In this document: positions 17,445 to 26,724 of the stretch, one piece after another
Position numbering within the stretch: position 1 is the first letter of the stretch
Layout of the letters: every line of letters starts with the position of its first letter
Origin: Thermococcus indicus
GTDB lineage: Archaea; Methanobacteriota_B; Thermococci; Thermococcales; Thermococcaceae
DNA length: 64,000 bases
Direction: 5' to 3'
NCBI RefSeq assembly: GCF_006274605.1
Contig: NZ_CP040846.1
Location: 1,061,041-1,125,040 of the forward strand
Notes under the pieces: generated by a model
What the model was told of the DNA's origin: nothing
The model's input: only the letters and a program-made list of their open reading frames with translations
Databases searched by the model: none
Program-made: the position numbers and the translations under genes

Positions 17445-18790
17445 ACCCCCATTCTGACTCCGTGACCATTCAGGAGGCCAAGGAGATCATAGCACAGGAG
17501 ATAGAGAACCTGGCATACAGAAACAAAGAACCGGAATGGATGACGAGGATAAGGTACAAGGCACTCGAAGCGTTCGAGAGGGCCCCGCACAGGGATCCCA
17601 TAATCAGCGAGGAGGAGCTGCTTAAGTTCATCGCCAAGCCGGAGATAGCCGGCGTTCCCGAGAACATCGAGAGCCTCGACGACCTGCCCCCGGAGATGAA
17701 GGCCCTCCTCGACAGACTGGGCATAAGCGAGGTCGAGCAGAAGTACATAGCCGGCCTGGCGGTTCAGACAGACACCGGGGTCATCTACAACGAGTTCCTC
17801 AAGGAATGGGAGAAGAAGGGTCTCATAGTCCTGCCCATGGAAGAGGCCGTCAGGAGGTACCCGGACGTCGTTAAGAGGCACTTCCTCCAGATGTTCCGGG
17901 CGGACGAGAGCAAAATGACCGCCTACCACACCGCGGTGTGGAACGGTGGAATCTTCCTCTACCTCAAGGAGGGCCTCAAAGTTCCGTTCCCGCTGCACCT
18001 GTTCTTCCTCATTCAGGAGAGCGCGCTGGCCCAGGCACCGCACATAATCATAATCGCCGAGAAGAACACGGAGTTCCATCTCATCGAGGGCTGCACTGCG
18101 CCGATTCTGCTCAAACACTCCCTCCACCTCGACATGACCGAGGCTTACATCCATGACGGCGCCAAGGCCCAGCTGACCGTCCTCCAGAACTGGCCGGAGT
18201 ACGTTCACACCAGGCCGATGACCAGGGCGAGAATAGGCAAAGGAGCGCGCTTCATCAACACCACCGTTGGTCTCGGAACGGGCAGGAGCAACATAGCCAA
18301 CCCCAAGTACTGGGTGGACGAGAACGGCTACGTCGAGCTGAACGGAATAATCCTCGGCCAGAAGGACTGGTACGTTGACCTCGGCGGCGAGATGTACCTC
18401 CAGAGCAGGGGCGCCGCTGGAATAAACGCCAGCAAGGCCGTTATAATGGACGACAGCACCGTGATAACCAGGGGCATCATTAGGGCCGAAGCTCCGAAGA
18501 CGAAGGGACACATAAGCTGCGACGCGCTCCTCATGAGCGACGGGGCGACGATGGAGACCTACCCCGGCCTCGTCAGCAAGGTTGACGACGCCGAGCTGAG
18601 CCACGAGGCCGCGATAGGCAAGATACGCGAGGAGGAGCTGTTCTACCTGATGTCGCGCGGTCTGAGCGAGGAGAAGGCGACCCAGCTAATCGTTAAGGGC
18701 TTCCTCAAGCCCATGCTCAGGGACATCCCGATGGAGTTCCTCGTGGAGATAAGGAAGATAATCGAACTGGCCGTGAGCGGGGGCATGTGA
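17441..18790 (+). CDS. sufB: Fe-S cluster assembly scaffold SufB/SufD family
   Basis: A 449-residue SufB-type protein overlapping sufC by four bases. The beta-helix core and C-terminal GHISCDALLMSDGATMETYPGL...DDAELSHEAAIGKIREEELFYLMSRGLSEEKA carry the conserved Cys, Glu and His used to build and hold the cluster. There is no separate sufD or sufS beside it, so this is the minimal archaeal SufBC pair. It supplies clusters to the many iron-sulfur proteins of the nearby hydrogenases. Confidence 0.94.
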   Translation: MNPHSDSVTIQEAKEIIAQEIENLAYRNKEPEWMTRIRYKALEAFERAPHRDPIISEEELLKFIAKPEIAGVPENIESLDDLPPEMKALLDRLGISEVEQKYIAGLAVQTDTGVIYNEFLKEWEKKGLIVLPMEEAVRRYPDVVKRHFLQMFRADESKMTAYHTAVWNGGIFLYLKEGLKVPFPLHLFFLIQESALAQAPHIIIIAEKNTEFHLIEGCTAPILLKHSLHLDMTEAYIHDGAKAQLTVLQNWPEYVHTRPMTRARIGKGARFINTTVGLGTGRSNIANPKYWVDENGYVELNGIILGQKDWYVDLGGEMYLQSRGAAGINASKAVIMDDSTVITRGIIRAEAPKTKGHISCDALLMSDGATMETYPGLVSKVDDAELSHEAAIGKIREEELFYLMSRGLSEEKATQLIVKGFLKPMLRDIPMEFLVEIRKIIELAVSGGM

Positions 18791-18826
18791 GCCCCGGCCG
18801 ATTCTTTCATCCTTCAATTATTTAAT

Positions 18827-19276
18827 TCATTCTTTGCAGAGTTCTTCAACCAGCTCGACTACCCTTGGCAGGGCCCTTTCAACCTCCTCAGTGAGCTCCA
18901 TTCCGAGGTCTATCTCCTTGGCAACGACGCCGATGAAGTGTACATCCGCCTTTGCGAGACGCTCGTCCATTGCCATCAGGAGTTTGAGCCCGTCTATGGC
19001 CCCCATGAAGTGGGCGCTCCTTATCTCGGCCTTCAGCTTATCGAAGACCTGTTCTCCCCTCAGGTGAATTATCTCGCCCGGGCGGAACTTCTCGCTCAGG
19101 ATGGCGTCTATGATTATCAGCCTCTCCTCCCCCTTGTAATGGGCGGAGAGCATGAATATGTCCGTACCAACTTCGAGGACGTTGTATCCCTTCTCCGTGA
19201 GTATTCTGCCGGCCTTCAGTCCGATCCCATCGTCCTTCATAAGCTCGTTGCCGAGGGCAAGGATTAGGGTTCTCAT
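18827..19276 (-). CDS. Hydrogenase maturation protease (HycI/HyaD family)
   Basis: A 149-residue endopeptidase with the family pattern: ILALGNELMKDDGIGLKAG (first metal-binding Glu/Asp), IIIDAILSEKFRPGEIIHL (Asp) and VHFIGVVAKEIDLGMELTEEVERALPRVVE. It removes the C-terminal peptide of a [NiFe] large subunit after nickel insertion. The closest substrate gene is hydA, one TA module upstream on the same strand. Its precursor ends [13 protein letters not shown], which fits cleavage after His. Confidence 0.9.
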   Translation of the reverse strand: MRTLILALGNELMKDDGIGLKAGRILTEKGYNVLEVGTDIFMLSAHYKGEERLIIIDAILSEKFRPGEIIHLRGEQVFDKLKAEIRSAHFMGAIDGLKLLMAMDERLAKADVHFIGVVAKEIDLGMELTEEVERALPRVVELVEELCKE

Positions 19277-19280
19277 GGAA

Positions 19281-19712
19281 TCACCCCGTTATGAGTTCAA
19301 CACCTTCCCCCTTTGCAGGCCCTATGAAATCCTCGTCGAGGGTCGCTAATGCGAAGCCGTGCTCGATGCAGGTTGCAAGAATCAGCGCATCGTTGGGGAG
19401 CATTGCGTATTTCTCGATGAGTTCTATTGCCCTGAAGAGCGTCCCTTGCGATGATTCAATAAATCCAAAGCTCCTTAGAGCTTTGAAAACAGCCTGAATC
19501 TCCGGCGGCAGTTTGTCCTTCCTTCCTTTGAGGGTCCTGGGTGCGAGTTTTGAGAAGTAGCTGAGGAGCAGATACGTAACCTCACTAAACACAGTTTCGG
19601 TTATGTAAAGGGCAATATCTTCGTTCTCAAAGGACTCAAAGAGTTCAACCGCCCGTTCGCTACCCTTGAAGTACTCCACAATGAGAGAGCTGTCAACCAG
19701 TAATTCCCTCAT
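19281..19712 (-). CDS. PIN-domain toxin (VapC-like)
   Basis: A 143-residue PIN protein with LLVDSSLIVEYF (Asp), ITETVFSEVTYLL (Glu), LPNDALILATCIEHG (Asp) and LATLDEDF (Asp). It overlaps the small upstream antitoxin gene by 20 bases and ends five bases before the hydrogenase maturation protease. The TA pair therefore sits inside the hydrogenase region. Confidence 0.85.
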   Translation of the reverse strand: MRELLVDSSLIVEYFKGSERAVELFESFENEDIALYITETVFSEVTYLLLSYFSKLAPRTLKGRKDKLPPEIQAVFKALRSFGFIESSQGTLFRAIELIEKYAMLPNDALILATCIEHGFALATLDEDFIGPAKGEGVELITG

Positions 19713-19902
19713 AGTACTCCTCCTTGAGCTCCTTCCAGGATTTATCGGTCTTCATGATGCCCTTAAGCTTCTTCATGTTTTCAAAGAGTTCGTCCTTGTG
19801 AGAGAGATACCATGCCATAGCCTCAACGTCCTTCCTGAAGGTCTCGGCGTACTTCTTGGGTACCTTCACGTGTATAACAAGGTCAACAATTTCTTCGGCC
19901 AT
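19693..19902 (-). CDS. Antitoxin partner of PIN toxin
   Basis: A 69-residue charged protein (VDLVIHVKVPKKYAETFRKDVEAMAWYLSHKDELFENMKKLKGIMKTDKSWKELKEEYYEG). The N-terminal strand-helix pattern suggests a ribbon-helix-helix domain, and the C-terminal tail with Trp/Tyr would bind the toxin. The overlap with the PIN gene supports the pairing. A short inverted repeat AATAC-N6-GTATT at 19903-19918 sits at its start and may be its operator. Confidence 0.68.
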   Translation of the reverse strand: MAEEIVDLVIHVKVPKKYAETFRKDVEAMAWYLSHKDELFENMKKLKGIMKTDKSWKELKEEYYEGITG

Positions 19903-19951
19903 AATACTCCCTGGTATTTTTCTGTCACCAGCCCTTAAAAAAGTTGAGAAA

Positions 19952-21241
19952 TCAGAGCCTCGCCACGTGCACCGAACAGGAGATGCACGGGTCGTAGGCG
20001 CGAACGACCATCTCGGCGAGGTACTTGAGCCTCTCCGGGTCGTCGTTGTAGTGCTTCTCGGCCATCATCCTCACGTGAACCTCCATCATGGCGAGGTTGA
20101 ATGCCGTTGGAGTTATAATGTCGGCGTAGGAAACCCTTCCGTCCTTGACTTCAAGGGCATAGACGAGGATTCCGCGCGGGGCCTCGGTCGTGCTGACGCC
20201 GAAGCCGTCCTTCACCTCAACCCCCTCCCTCGGTGCTATCGGCCACTTCGCCAGGGCCTCGTCTATGAGGTCTATAGCCCTCTCCGTGAAGTAGACCAGC
20301 TCAAGCGCCTGGGCGAGGTTGTTCGCGAAGGGGTTGGTCGGCCTGAGCAGATCCCTGTGGCTCTCGTAGAGCTCTTTCGCCCTTCCATAGAGCTTGTCAG
20401 CGTGGTTGACGACGCGGGATATGGCTCCGGTCATGAAGGGCTTTTCGCCGTTGTAGAAGCTGTGCTTGGCGAAGCTGTGCTCCACAACGCGCTCGACCAT
20501 GTGCATCTTGTAGTCCTCGCTCGGGAACTCAAAGCCGTCGCTGACGCTTATGGCGTCGCCGTATATGCCGTAGACGTCTCCCCTCGGCTTCACGGCCATG
20601 TGGATTATCGGCCCCTCAACCTCCTCGTACTGCTCAAGCTTTGCAAAGAGTTCAAAGGTATACTCGGCCTTTGGGAGTGCCTCGCTGAGGCGCTTCTTCA
20701 TGGTCTCAAGGGTGGCCTTGTCGGGCAGCTTGCCGAAGCCTCCGAGGACCACGTTCTCCTGGTGGATCGCCCTCGCTCCGAGTTCGTCCATCATCCAGCT
20801 TCCGAGGTTCTTTAGGTCGAGGGCGATGCCTATCTCCTTCTTGTACTCGTTAACCATCTTGAGCGGGTTGGAGTAGCCGAGGTAGTCCGGGAGGACGAGG
20901 AGGTACAGGTGGAGCGCGTGGCTCTCTATCATGTCGCCGATGTAGAGGACCTCTCTGAGTGCCTGGATTTCCTCGCGGGGTTCAAAGCCTATCGCCTTTT
21001 CAGCGGCCTCAACGGCGGTGAGCTTGTGGGCGGCCGAGCAGAAGGAGCATATCCTCGGGTAGACAGCCAGGGCCTCGTCGAGCTTCTTACCTATGGTTAT
21101 CGCCTCGAAGAACCTCGGGCCCTCTATGATGTTGAGCCTGACCTCCTTGACGCCATCGTCGCCCACTATGATTTCCACGCCGCCCTTGCCCTCAACGCGC
21201 GCTATGTGGTCAACGGTGATGGGAAGGTAAAGGTTCTTCAT
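19952..21241 (-). CDS. hydA: Sulfhydrogenase alpha subunit ([NiFe] large subunit)
   Basis: A 429-residue group-3b large subunit. Nickel ligands are in [10 protein letters not shown] near the N-terminus and DPCISCSVH at the C-terminus. The last four residues VARL form the peptide to be removed at maturation. HydBGDA is the cytosolic NADP(H)-linked hydrogenase of Thermococcales, which also reduces sulfur to H2S. Its start overlaps the hydD stop (ATGA-type). It is the last gene of the hydBGDA operon. Confidence 0.95.
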   Translation of the reverse strand: MKNLYLPITVDHIARVEGKGGVEIIVGDDGVKEVRLNIIEGPRFFEAITIGKKLDEALAVYPRICSFCSAAHKLTAVEAAEKAIGFEPREEIQALREVLYIGDMIESHALHLYLLVLPDYLGYSNPLKMVNEYKKEIGIALDLKNLGSWMMDELGARAIHQENVVLGGFGKLPDKATLETMKKRLSEALPKAEYTFELFAKLEQYEEVEGPIIHMAVKPRGDVYGIYGDAISVSDGFEFPSEDYKMHMVERVVEHSFAKHSFYNGEKPFMTGAISRVVNHADKLYGRAKELYESHRDLLRPTNPFANNLAQALELVYFTERAIDLIDEALAKWPIAPREGVEVKDGFGVSTTEAPRGILVYALEVKDGRVSYADIITPTAFNLAMMEVHVRMMAEKHYNDDPERLKYLAEMVVRAYDPCISCSVHVARL

Positions 21242-22029
21242 TCTTCCACCCCCTGGAATATCTTCTCAACCATCTCCTCAAGCTTCGGGTTGTGGGCGTT
21301 GAACATCTTCATGCGCTGGAGTATATCCTCCTTGCTGATTCCCTTCTCCTTGAACGTCCTGGCGAGTGAGTCGAACCAGGCAACGTCGTAGCCTATCGCT
21401 CCCCTGCAGCCGATGCACGCCACTCCAAAGCCTGGGCACCTTGCGTCGCAGCCGGCCCTCGTTATCGGGCCAAGGCACGGCTCTCCTTTCTCTATGAGTA
21501 TGCACGGGTGTCCCTTCAGCCTGCACTCGACGCAGACCGGGTAGTCTATGTCCTCTGGCCAAGAACCAACGAGGAACGTGCCGAGCGCGTAGAGGAAGTC
21601 CTTCTTCTCCGGCGGGCAGCCGTAGATGCGGTGGTCAACCTTGATGTAGTTCTCGACCGGCTCGGCCATCTTCGGCTCGAACTTGACCTTCCCATCGCCG
21701 TAAACGGTCTTCCAGAGCTCCTCAAGGCTTTTGTCCTTCTCCCAGCTCTGCACGCCGCCGTGGACTGCACAGGAGCCAACGGCAACCACTATCTTCGCGT
21801 TCTCACGTATCCTCTTGACGAGCTCGACCTCCTCCTCGGTGGAGACGCTTCCCTCGATGAAGGCTATATCGACTGGCTCGTCCTCGTAGCTGTCGCGCTC
21901 AAGCATGAACCAGCAGACGATCTCCGCTTTTGGCAACAGCTGGAGTATCTCGTCCATCATGGCCAGCTGGAGCTGGCACCCGTAGCATGAGGTGAGAGCG
22001 TAAAACCCAATTCTGACCTTTCCTTCCAT
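21238..22029 (-). CDS. hydD: Sulfhydrogenase delta subunit ([NiFe] small subunit)
   Basis: A 263-residue small subunit from ATG 22029 behind GAGGTGGTG. It starts [22 protein letters not shown]. Cys residues for three iron-sulfur clusters are visible: [13 protein letters not shown] and YGCPPEKK for the proximal cluster, then [11 protein letters not shown] and [26 protein letters not shown]. They carry electrons from the HydA active site to HydG/HydB. Confidence 0.94.
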   Translation of the reverse strand: MEGKVRIGFYALTSCYGCQLQLAMMDEILQLLPKAEIVCWFMLERDSYEDEPVDIAFIEGSVSTEEEVELVKRIRENAKIVVAVGSCAVHGGVQSWEKDKSLEELWKTVYGDGKVKFEPKMAEPVENYIKVDHRIYGCPPEKKDFLYALGTFLVGSWPEDIDYPVCVECRLKGHPCILIEKGEPCLGPITRAGCDARCPGFGVACIGCRGAIGYDVAWFDSLARTFKEKGISKEDILQRMKMFNAHNPKLEEMVEKIFQGVEE

Positions 22030-22039
22030 CTCCACCACC

Positions 22040-22924
22040 TCAGTCCAGTAAGCCGGGCGTTGATACTATGTCGAAGTACGTGAAGACCGGGCCGTCCTTA
22101 CAGATGTACTTCCAGCTCGTGCTCGTTCCAACGTTGCAGTGGCCGCACTTTCCTATTCCGCACTTCATCTTCCTCTCCAGCGTGACGAATATGTTCTCGG
22201 GCCTGTAACCGTAGTTGATGAGGGACTCGAAGACGGCCTTGTACATCCTCGGCGGACCACAGATGGCTATGGCGGTCTTCTTCGGGTTGGTGTTGGCCTC
22301 GACTATGAAGTTCTGCGGTCTTCCGTGCAGACCTGGCCACTCGGGGTCTCTCGTCACGCTTTGGATTATCTTGACGTTCTCGGCCTCGGCGAGGTCCTTC
22401 ATGGCCTCGAGCTCCTTGTAGAACAGGAGGTCCTTTCCGTAGCGGGCGGTGTTGATGAAGGTTATGTTGCCGTACTTCCAGCGGTTGTCCATGGCATAGA
22501 GGAAGACGCTCCTGAGCGGGGCCGTTCCCAATCCAGCGGCTATGAGGAAAAGGTCCATGCCCTCCCACTCGTCAACGGGGAATCCGTTTCCGTAGGGGCC
22601 GCGAACGAGGACGGTGTCACCGGGCTGGAGCCTGTGGATGACCGTGGTGACCCTTCCGGCCTTCCTGATGCACAGCTCGAAGAATCCCTTCCTCATCGCT
22701 GAGGAGCATATGCTTATTGGCACCTCACCAACACCGGGGATTGTGAGCTGGACGAACTGACCGGGCTTAAACGTCCACTTTTCGGCCAGCTCGGGATCCT
22801 CAAACCTGAACAGGAACAGCTTCTCCTTCTCGGTGAGCTGGTAGACCTTGAGGACCTTGACCTTGTGGAGCGCATAGGGGTTCTCCTCCGGCATCATAAT
22901 CTCCCTGGGAACTACCTCGCTCAT
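22040..22924 (-). CDS. hydG: Sulfhydrogenase gamma subunit (FAD/NAD(P)-binding)
   Basis: A 294-residue ferredoxin-NADP reductase-like subunit: [13 protein letters not shown] and [10 protein letters not shown] for [17 protein letters not shown] and [15 protein letters not shown] for NAD(P), and a C-terminal [2Fe-2S] site [21 protein letters not shown]. It takes hydride from or gives it to NADP(H) and links to the clusters of HydD and HydB. It overlaps hydB by four bases. Confidence 0.94.
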   Translation of the reverse strand: MSEVVPREIMMPEENPYALHKVKVLKVYQLTEKEKLFLFRFEDPELAEKWTFKPGQFVQLTIPGVGEVPISICSSAMRKGFFELCIRKAGRVTTVIHRLQPGDTVLVRGPYGNGFPVDEWEGMDLFLIAAGLGTAPLRSVFLYAMDNRWKYGNITFINTARYGKDLLFYKELEAMKDLAEAENVKIIQSVTRDPEWPGLHGRPQNFIVEANTNPKKTAIAICGPPRMYKAVFESLINYGYRPENIFVTLERKMKCGIGKCGHCNVGTSTSWKYICKDGPVFTYFDIVSTPGLLD

Positions 22925-24024
22925 ATGTCCTCACCCCTTATCTCCGAAGCATAGGCGAATCCCCTCTTCGGGATTTCTTCGCTTATCTCGGACGGACAGG
23001 TCTTCTCCTCTAGCCCCATGATCGTGCGCAGGTTCTTCACGAAGCTTATGCCCGCCGGGCAGAAGTAGGTGCACCTTCCGCAGCCGACGCAGTAGCTTAT
23101 GCCGAGCTTCTCGTTGTAGGAGTTCTTACAGAGGTAGCGGTTCATGAAGCGGCTCTTCTTGGTCGGCCTGAAGTTGTGGTTTCCAGCAACGAGTCCGTGG
23201 CTCCTGAGCTGGCAGGAGTCCCAGCGCCTCTCGCGGTAGCCGGTTTCACCGTCGAGGCTGACTATGTCCTGCACCTCGTAGCAGCGGCAGGTCGGGCAGG
23301 TGGTGTTGCAGTTGCCGCAGGCGAGGCATATCTCAGCCTGCTCGTCCCACATCGGGTGCTCCATCTCGAGCTCTAGGAGGTAGCGCAGGTTGCTCCAGTC
23401 CTCGTGGTACTTGAAGGCCTTCGAGCGTTTGTTCTCGAACTCCCTGAAGTTGCAGATGTCCTCGGTGGTGACCTCCTCGAAGAGCTTGATGTTCTTATCC
23501 ACTATCCTGTGGCCGATGGGAGTTCCGACGCGGACGAGCCAGCCGTCCGGAAGCTCGTGCAGGAACAGGTCGAAGCCGTCGTCGGCGAAGTCGGTCTCGC
23601 GGAGGTTGCAGAAGCAGTACTCGTCGGGCATGCAGCTGATGCCTATGATTATGCCCTTCTCCCTGCGGACCTTGTAGTACTTGTCCGGGAGCTCGTCGAG
23701 GTAGATGGTGTCGAGTATCTTGAGGCCGAAGATGTCGCAGGCGTGGAGGCCGAAGAGCACAAACGGCTCCACATCTTCAATAACTTCCTTGTACTCCGCC
23801 TTCCTGATGTTGAACTCGAAGAGCTTCTCCCTGGGAAGGAAGAAGAACTTCTTCGGCGGCATTATGGTTCTGTTGTAGCTGAACTCTACCTTTTTGACGT
23901 CGTCTATTTCCCTGAAGTCGTAGAACTTCTCGGATATCTTAACCGGGGCGTAGAGCTTGCCCCACTCTTTCAGCCTCTCGAGGAAAATATGGGTGTTCTC
24001 CTTCGGGAGCTTAACGTATCTCAA
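22921..24024 (-). CDS. hydB: Sulfhydrogenase beta subunit (iron-sulfur)
   Basis: About 367 residues. The best start is TTG 24024, giving [14 protein letters not shown] behind GGAGGTGG; a GTG at 24033 lies inside that ribosome site. Two ferredoxin-type motifs, [18 protein letters not shown] and [16 protein letters not shown], bind [4Fe-4S] clusters, and extra Cys residues earlier (CMPDEYCFC) are typical of the family. It heads hydBGDA. Confidence 0.92.
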   Translation of the reverse strand: MRYVKLPKENTHIFLERLKEWGKLYAPVKISEKFYDFREIDDVKKVEFSYNRTIMPPKKFFFLPREKLFEFNIRKAEYKEVIEDVEPFVLFGLHACDIFGLKILDTIYLDELPDKYYKVRREKGIIIGISCMPDEYCFCNLRETDFADDGFDLFLHELPDGWLVRVGTPIGHRIVDKNIKLFEEVTTEDICNFREFENKRSKAFKYHEDWSNLRYLLELEMEHPMWDEQAEICLACGNCNTTCPTCRCYEVQDIVSLDGETGYRERRWDSCQLRSHGLVAGNHNFRPTKKSRFMNRYLCKNSYNEKLGISYCVGCGRCTYFCPAGISFVKNLRTIMGLEEKTCPSEISEEIPKRGFAYASEIRGEDI

Positions 24025-24361
24025 ACCAACCACCTCCAGTGAACATAAATATACACGTGCTCATGTTTATCCCCTCAATTGATGCTTGGCCGGAGGTTAA
24101 AAAAGCGTTTTTAAACCCGAAAATTCTAAACCAAAGGTTGAAACGGTTTTGTTTTCGTATCATGTGGGATATAAAACAAAAGAGTTTATTCTTTTTTCTG
24201 GTCACGCCGGAATCTAAGTGTGCATTTCTGATTTTAAGGCTCCAGAACCTTTAGTTTTGGAAATACGGTTTTGGAAAGCCCTTTAAGTGGAGTTATCACA
24301 ACCTCTGAATGAACATAAATGATGATATGTTCCATCGTGTTCATCACTGGGAGGGAGCTGG
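24025..24361. other. Divergent regulatory region between hydBGDA and the FdhA-like operon
   Basis: About 330 bases without a credible gene. On the minus strand TTTAAAAA (24115-24108) is the likely hyd TATA box, with a leader of roughly 60 bases. Fifteen bases further upstream lies AACCAAAGGTT (24130-24140), an inverted repeat seen again before frhA. On the plus side TTTAAG (about 24282-24287) may be the TATA of the FdhA-like gene, followed by nested repeats at 24309-24344. I find no perfect GTTnnnAAC site of the type bound by SurR. Confidence 0.6.
24309..24344 (+). promoter_or_regulatory. Nested inverted repeats in the leader of the FdhA-like gene
   Basis: GAACAT (24311-24316) pairs with ATGTTC (24327-24332) across ten bases, and ATGAACA (24309-24315) also pairs with TGTTCAT (24338-24344). 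They lie where transcription should begin, 18-53 bases before the start codon. A repressor site or an RNA hairpin are both possible. Confidence 0.45.
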
Positions 24362-26233
24362 ATGCGCACCATCGTCACGTGCTTTCACTGTGGCATTGGT
24401 TGCCGGATGGGGGTGAAGAAAAAACATTCACGTCCCCATGAGATAAATTATCTTCGAGATTTGGACGTCCCTAATGGCTCCGGCAAGCTCTGCTCGTGGG
24501 GAAATCTGATGTTCGAACCTGGCGTTGGGAGTAACCGAATAAAACGCCCTATGAGGGCTTTGGAGGAAGGAAAGTTTGTTGAGATTGGCTGGACGGACGC
24601 CCTTCGTGAGGTTGGTTTTCAGTTATCTAAATACGCCCGCGATGACCCTGAGATGCTTGGTTTCATAGGTGGGGAGATTGTATCAAATGAGTCGGCGTAT
24701 CTATTTCAGAAGCTTGCCAGGTTGCTTGGTACCAACAACGTCGATACAACCGCCTCCCTTTCCCATGGGGTTTCGATTAGGGCGGTTCTTGAAATGGACG
24801 CGTGGGGCCACTGGGCAACCTTTACGGATATCGACGGGGCAGACCTGATCATAGTCTGGGGAGCAGATCTGGCGGGAAATTACCCGGTACTGCTCGGGAG
24901 GATTGCCAGGGCAAGAGAGCGTGGGGCGAGGGTAATTCTCGTGGATCCTGTAACCGGGAGAACATCGAAATTTGCCGATTTCCACCTTCGGCCCCTGCCG
25001 GGTACGGACGTCTTCCTCGCGCTCTCTATTATGAACCACCTGATAAAAACCGACGAACGCTTCGGGGCAGTCCTTCCGGAGGACGTCCTAAGACTCGTAT
25101 CGAGGTTCCCTCCGTCGTATGGAGAGGAGCTGACGGGGGTTCAGGAGAGGGTTATAGATGCCGTTGCACAGGAAATCCTCAGATCCTCTCGTGGAATCAT
25201 TCTCTGGGGTTCAGGAGTTACAATGAATGAAAACGGTGCCTCCTGCGTGAGGACTCTAATCACGCTCACCTTCATTTCAGGAATGAAGTTTCTTCCCATC
25301 TCGAGGTACGGGAACTCCCAGGGTATCCTCGACATGGGACTCATTCCCGACCTGCTCCCGGGTTATATCCCCTGCGGTGAAAGAGGGGATTTTCAGAAGG
25401 CATGGCTTGTTGAGGGTCTGAATCCTAACCCCGGGAAATCGCTTGCTGAAATGCTGGATGGTGGTATTGATGTGTTCTACATCCTCGGGGCGGATTTAAC
25501 CCGCCATATCCCGGGTGCCCTCGATACCCTGAGGAACGCGGAATTCGTTATTCTGCAGGACTCGTTTATGACCGAGACGGCCAAGTTTGCCGATATAATC
25601 CTTCCAAGTGCTCTTCTCTACGAGGAAGGCGGCTCGACGACGAACTTCGAACGAAGGGTTCTGTGGTGTGGAAAAGCCAAAAGACCTCCCGGTGAAGCAC
25701 GGGGTGCGGTTTCGATTCTTGGGGAGATTGGAAAGGCCATGAACCTCCCAAGCTTCGGTTATACCTTTCCCGAAGAGGTGCTTAGGGAGATAAGCCTTCT
25801 TATTCCGGAATATCCTGGGCCGAGGAAGCTAGTGGGGATTCCAGAAGGTGTTTTACTCGAAAGACCCCCAGGGGTAAAGCGAAGGTTTGCCTCCGTAATT
25901 CCATCCAGGCCTCCTGAAGGGGAGATACTTCTCATTCGGGGGCATTCCGGTCGATTTATGCCGGGTTTATTGGCCGGGAGAATGGGGGAGACTGATACCG
26001 CCCTCATAAGCCCCGAGGATGCATCGCGCCTCGGCGTTTCAAGCGGCGACAAGATTGCGATTGAAGTCGGGGACAACAAGATAGTTGTAAGGGCTAAGAT
26101 CTCAAACCGCACGCTCAAGGGAGTCGTTGTGGTGCACTGGGACCTTGTGCGGGCCGCATTGTCGTTAGGGTCCCTTAGGAACTTTTTGGTATCCAAGGCC
26201 TGCCCCTGCAGGATTCGGAGGGATGAAATGTGA
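24362..26233 (+). CDS. FdhA-like molybdopterin/tungstopterin oxidoreductase with Ser at the Sec/Cys position
   Basis: A 623-residue member of the DMSO-reductase superfamily. The N-terminal [4Fe-4S] site is C7-x2-C10-x3-C14...C44, followed by the bis-MGD domains and a C-terminal pterin-binding domain (TALISPEDASRLGVSSGDKIAIEV). It resembles E. coli FdhF through NNVD...HG and QG..DMG. But where FdhF has the metal ligand Sec140 before His141, this protein has Ser134-His135 (TTASLSHG, codon TCC). The Lys after the last cluster Cys is Trp46, and the Arg333 position reads Ser314 with Arg315 shifted by one. Context (hydrogenase plus antiporter) is that of formate hydrogenlyase, but formate as substrate is doubtful. 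Confidence 0.85.
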   Translation: MRTIVTCFHCGIGCRMGVKKKHSRPHEINYLRDLDVPNGSGKLCSWGNLMFEPGVGSNRIKRPMRALEEGKFVEIGWTDALREVGFQLSKYARDDPEMLGFIGGEIVSNESAYLFQKLARLLGTNNVDTTASLSHGVSIRAVLEMDAWGHWATFTDIDGADLIIVWGADLAGNYPVLLGRIARARERGARVILVDPVTGRTSKFADFHLRPLPGTDVFLALSIMNHLIKTDERFGAVLPEDVLRLVSRFPPSYGEELTGVQERVIDAVAQEILRSSRGIILWGSGVTMNENGASCVRTLITLTFISGMKFLPISRYGNSQGILDMGLIPDLLPGYIPCGERGDFQKAWLVEGLNPNPGKSLAEMLDGGIDVFYILGADLTRHIPGALDTLRNAEFVILQDSFMTETAKFADIILPSALLYEEGGSTTNFERRVLWCGKAKRPPGEARGAVSILGEIGKAMNLPSFGYTFPEEVLREISLLIPEYPGPRKLVGIPEGVLLERPPGVKRRFASVIPSRPPEGEILLIRGHSGRFMPGLLAGRMGETDTALISPEDASRLGVSSGDKIAIEVGDNKIVVRAKISNRTLKGVVVVHWDLVRAALSLGSLRNFLVSKACPCRIRRDEM

Positions 26234-26724
26234 AGAAGGTGTTCATTGACTTCAGGAGGTGCATAGGTTGCGGCTCCTGCGAGGCGGCCTGCGCGAGGGA
26301 GCACAACGGGAAGCCGAACATATCCATCGTGCAGACGTCCGAACTAATGATGATGTCCTTCAACTGCCGTCACTGTGAGAACGCCCCCTGCATGCTCATC
26401 TGTCCAGCGAGGGCGCTTTACAGAGACGAGGACGGGGCCGTTCGCGTTAAATACCATGAATGCATTGGCTGCATGCTGTGTTCTATCGCCTGTCCCTTTG
26501 GAACACCACGTTTTGACGAACGCCTCAAGGTCATGGTGAAGTGCGACCTCTGCGCCAACCGGAGGGCGGAGGGCAAGCTTCCAGCCTGCGTTGAGACCTG
26601 CCCAATGGATGCGCTGATTCTAGCCACCGAGGAGGAGATAGTGGGGATGAAGCTGAAGGAGGCTGCCGTCAGGAGGGAGGAGTTCATCAGGAAAGTTGAA
26701 GACATGATGGGGTGTGGGCCATGA
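26230..26724 (+). CDS. Polyferredoxin, HycB/HydN-like electron carrier
   Basis: A 164-residue protein from GTG 26230, overlapping the oxidoreductase stop. It has four ferredoxin motifs: CIGCGSCEAAC, CRHCENAPCMLIC, CIGCMLCSIAC and CDLCANRR...CVETC, enough for four [4Fe-4S] clusters. Such subunits pass electrons from the molybdopterin enzyme to the hydrogenase module. A second, similar protein ends the operon at 39.2 kb. Confidence 0.9.
   Translation: MKKVFIDFRRCIGCGSCEAACAREHNGKPNISIVQTSELMMMSFNCRHCENAPCMLICPARALYRDEDGAVRVKYHECIGCMLCSIACPFGTPRFDERLKVMVKCDLCANRRAEGKLPACVETCPMDALILATEEEIVGMKLKEAAVRREEFIRKVEDMMGCGP

Noticed and set aside
17339..18604. 421-codon open frame antisense to sufB
   Set aside because: The same reasoning applies: SufB is intact on the other strand, and the antisense product is low-complexity Leu/Val/Glu-rich.
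24317..24326. ATGATGA-like string in the FdhA-operon leader as a C box
   Set aside because: No D, C' or D' boxes at guide spacing follow, so it is not a C/D sRNA. The inverted-repeat explanation fits better.
24025..24361. SurR sites (GTTnnnAAC) in the hyd promoter
   Set aside because: I looked for perfect matches on both strands and saw only near-misses such as GTT-N4-AAC. It is not reported as a site.
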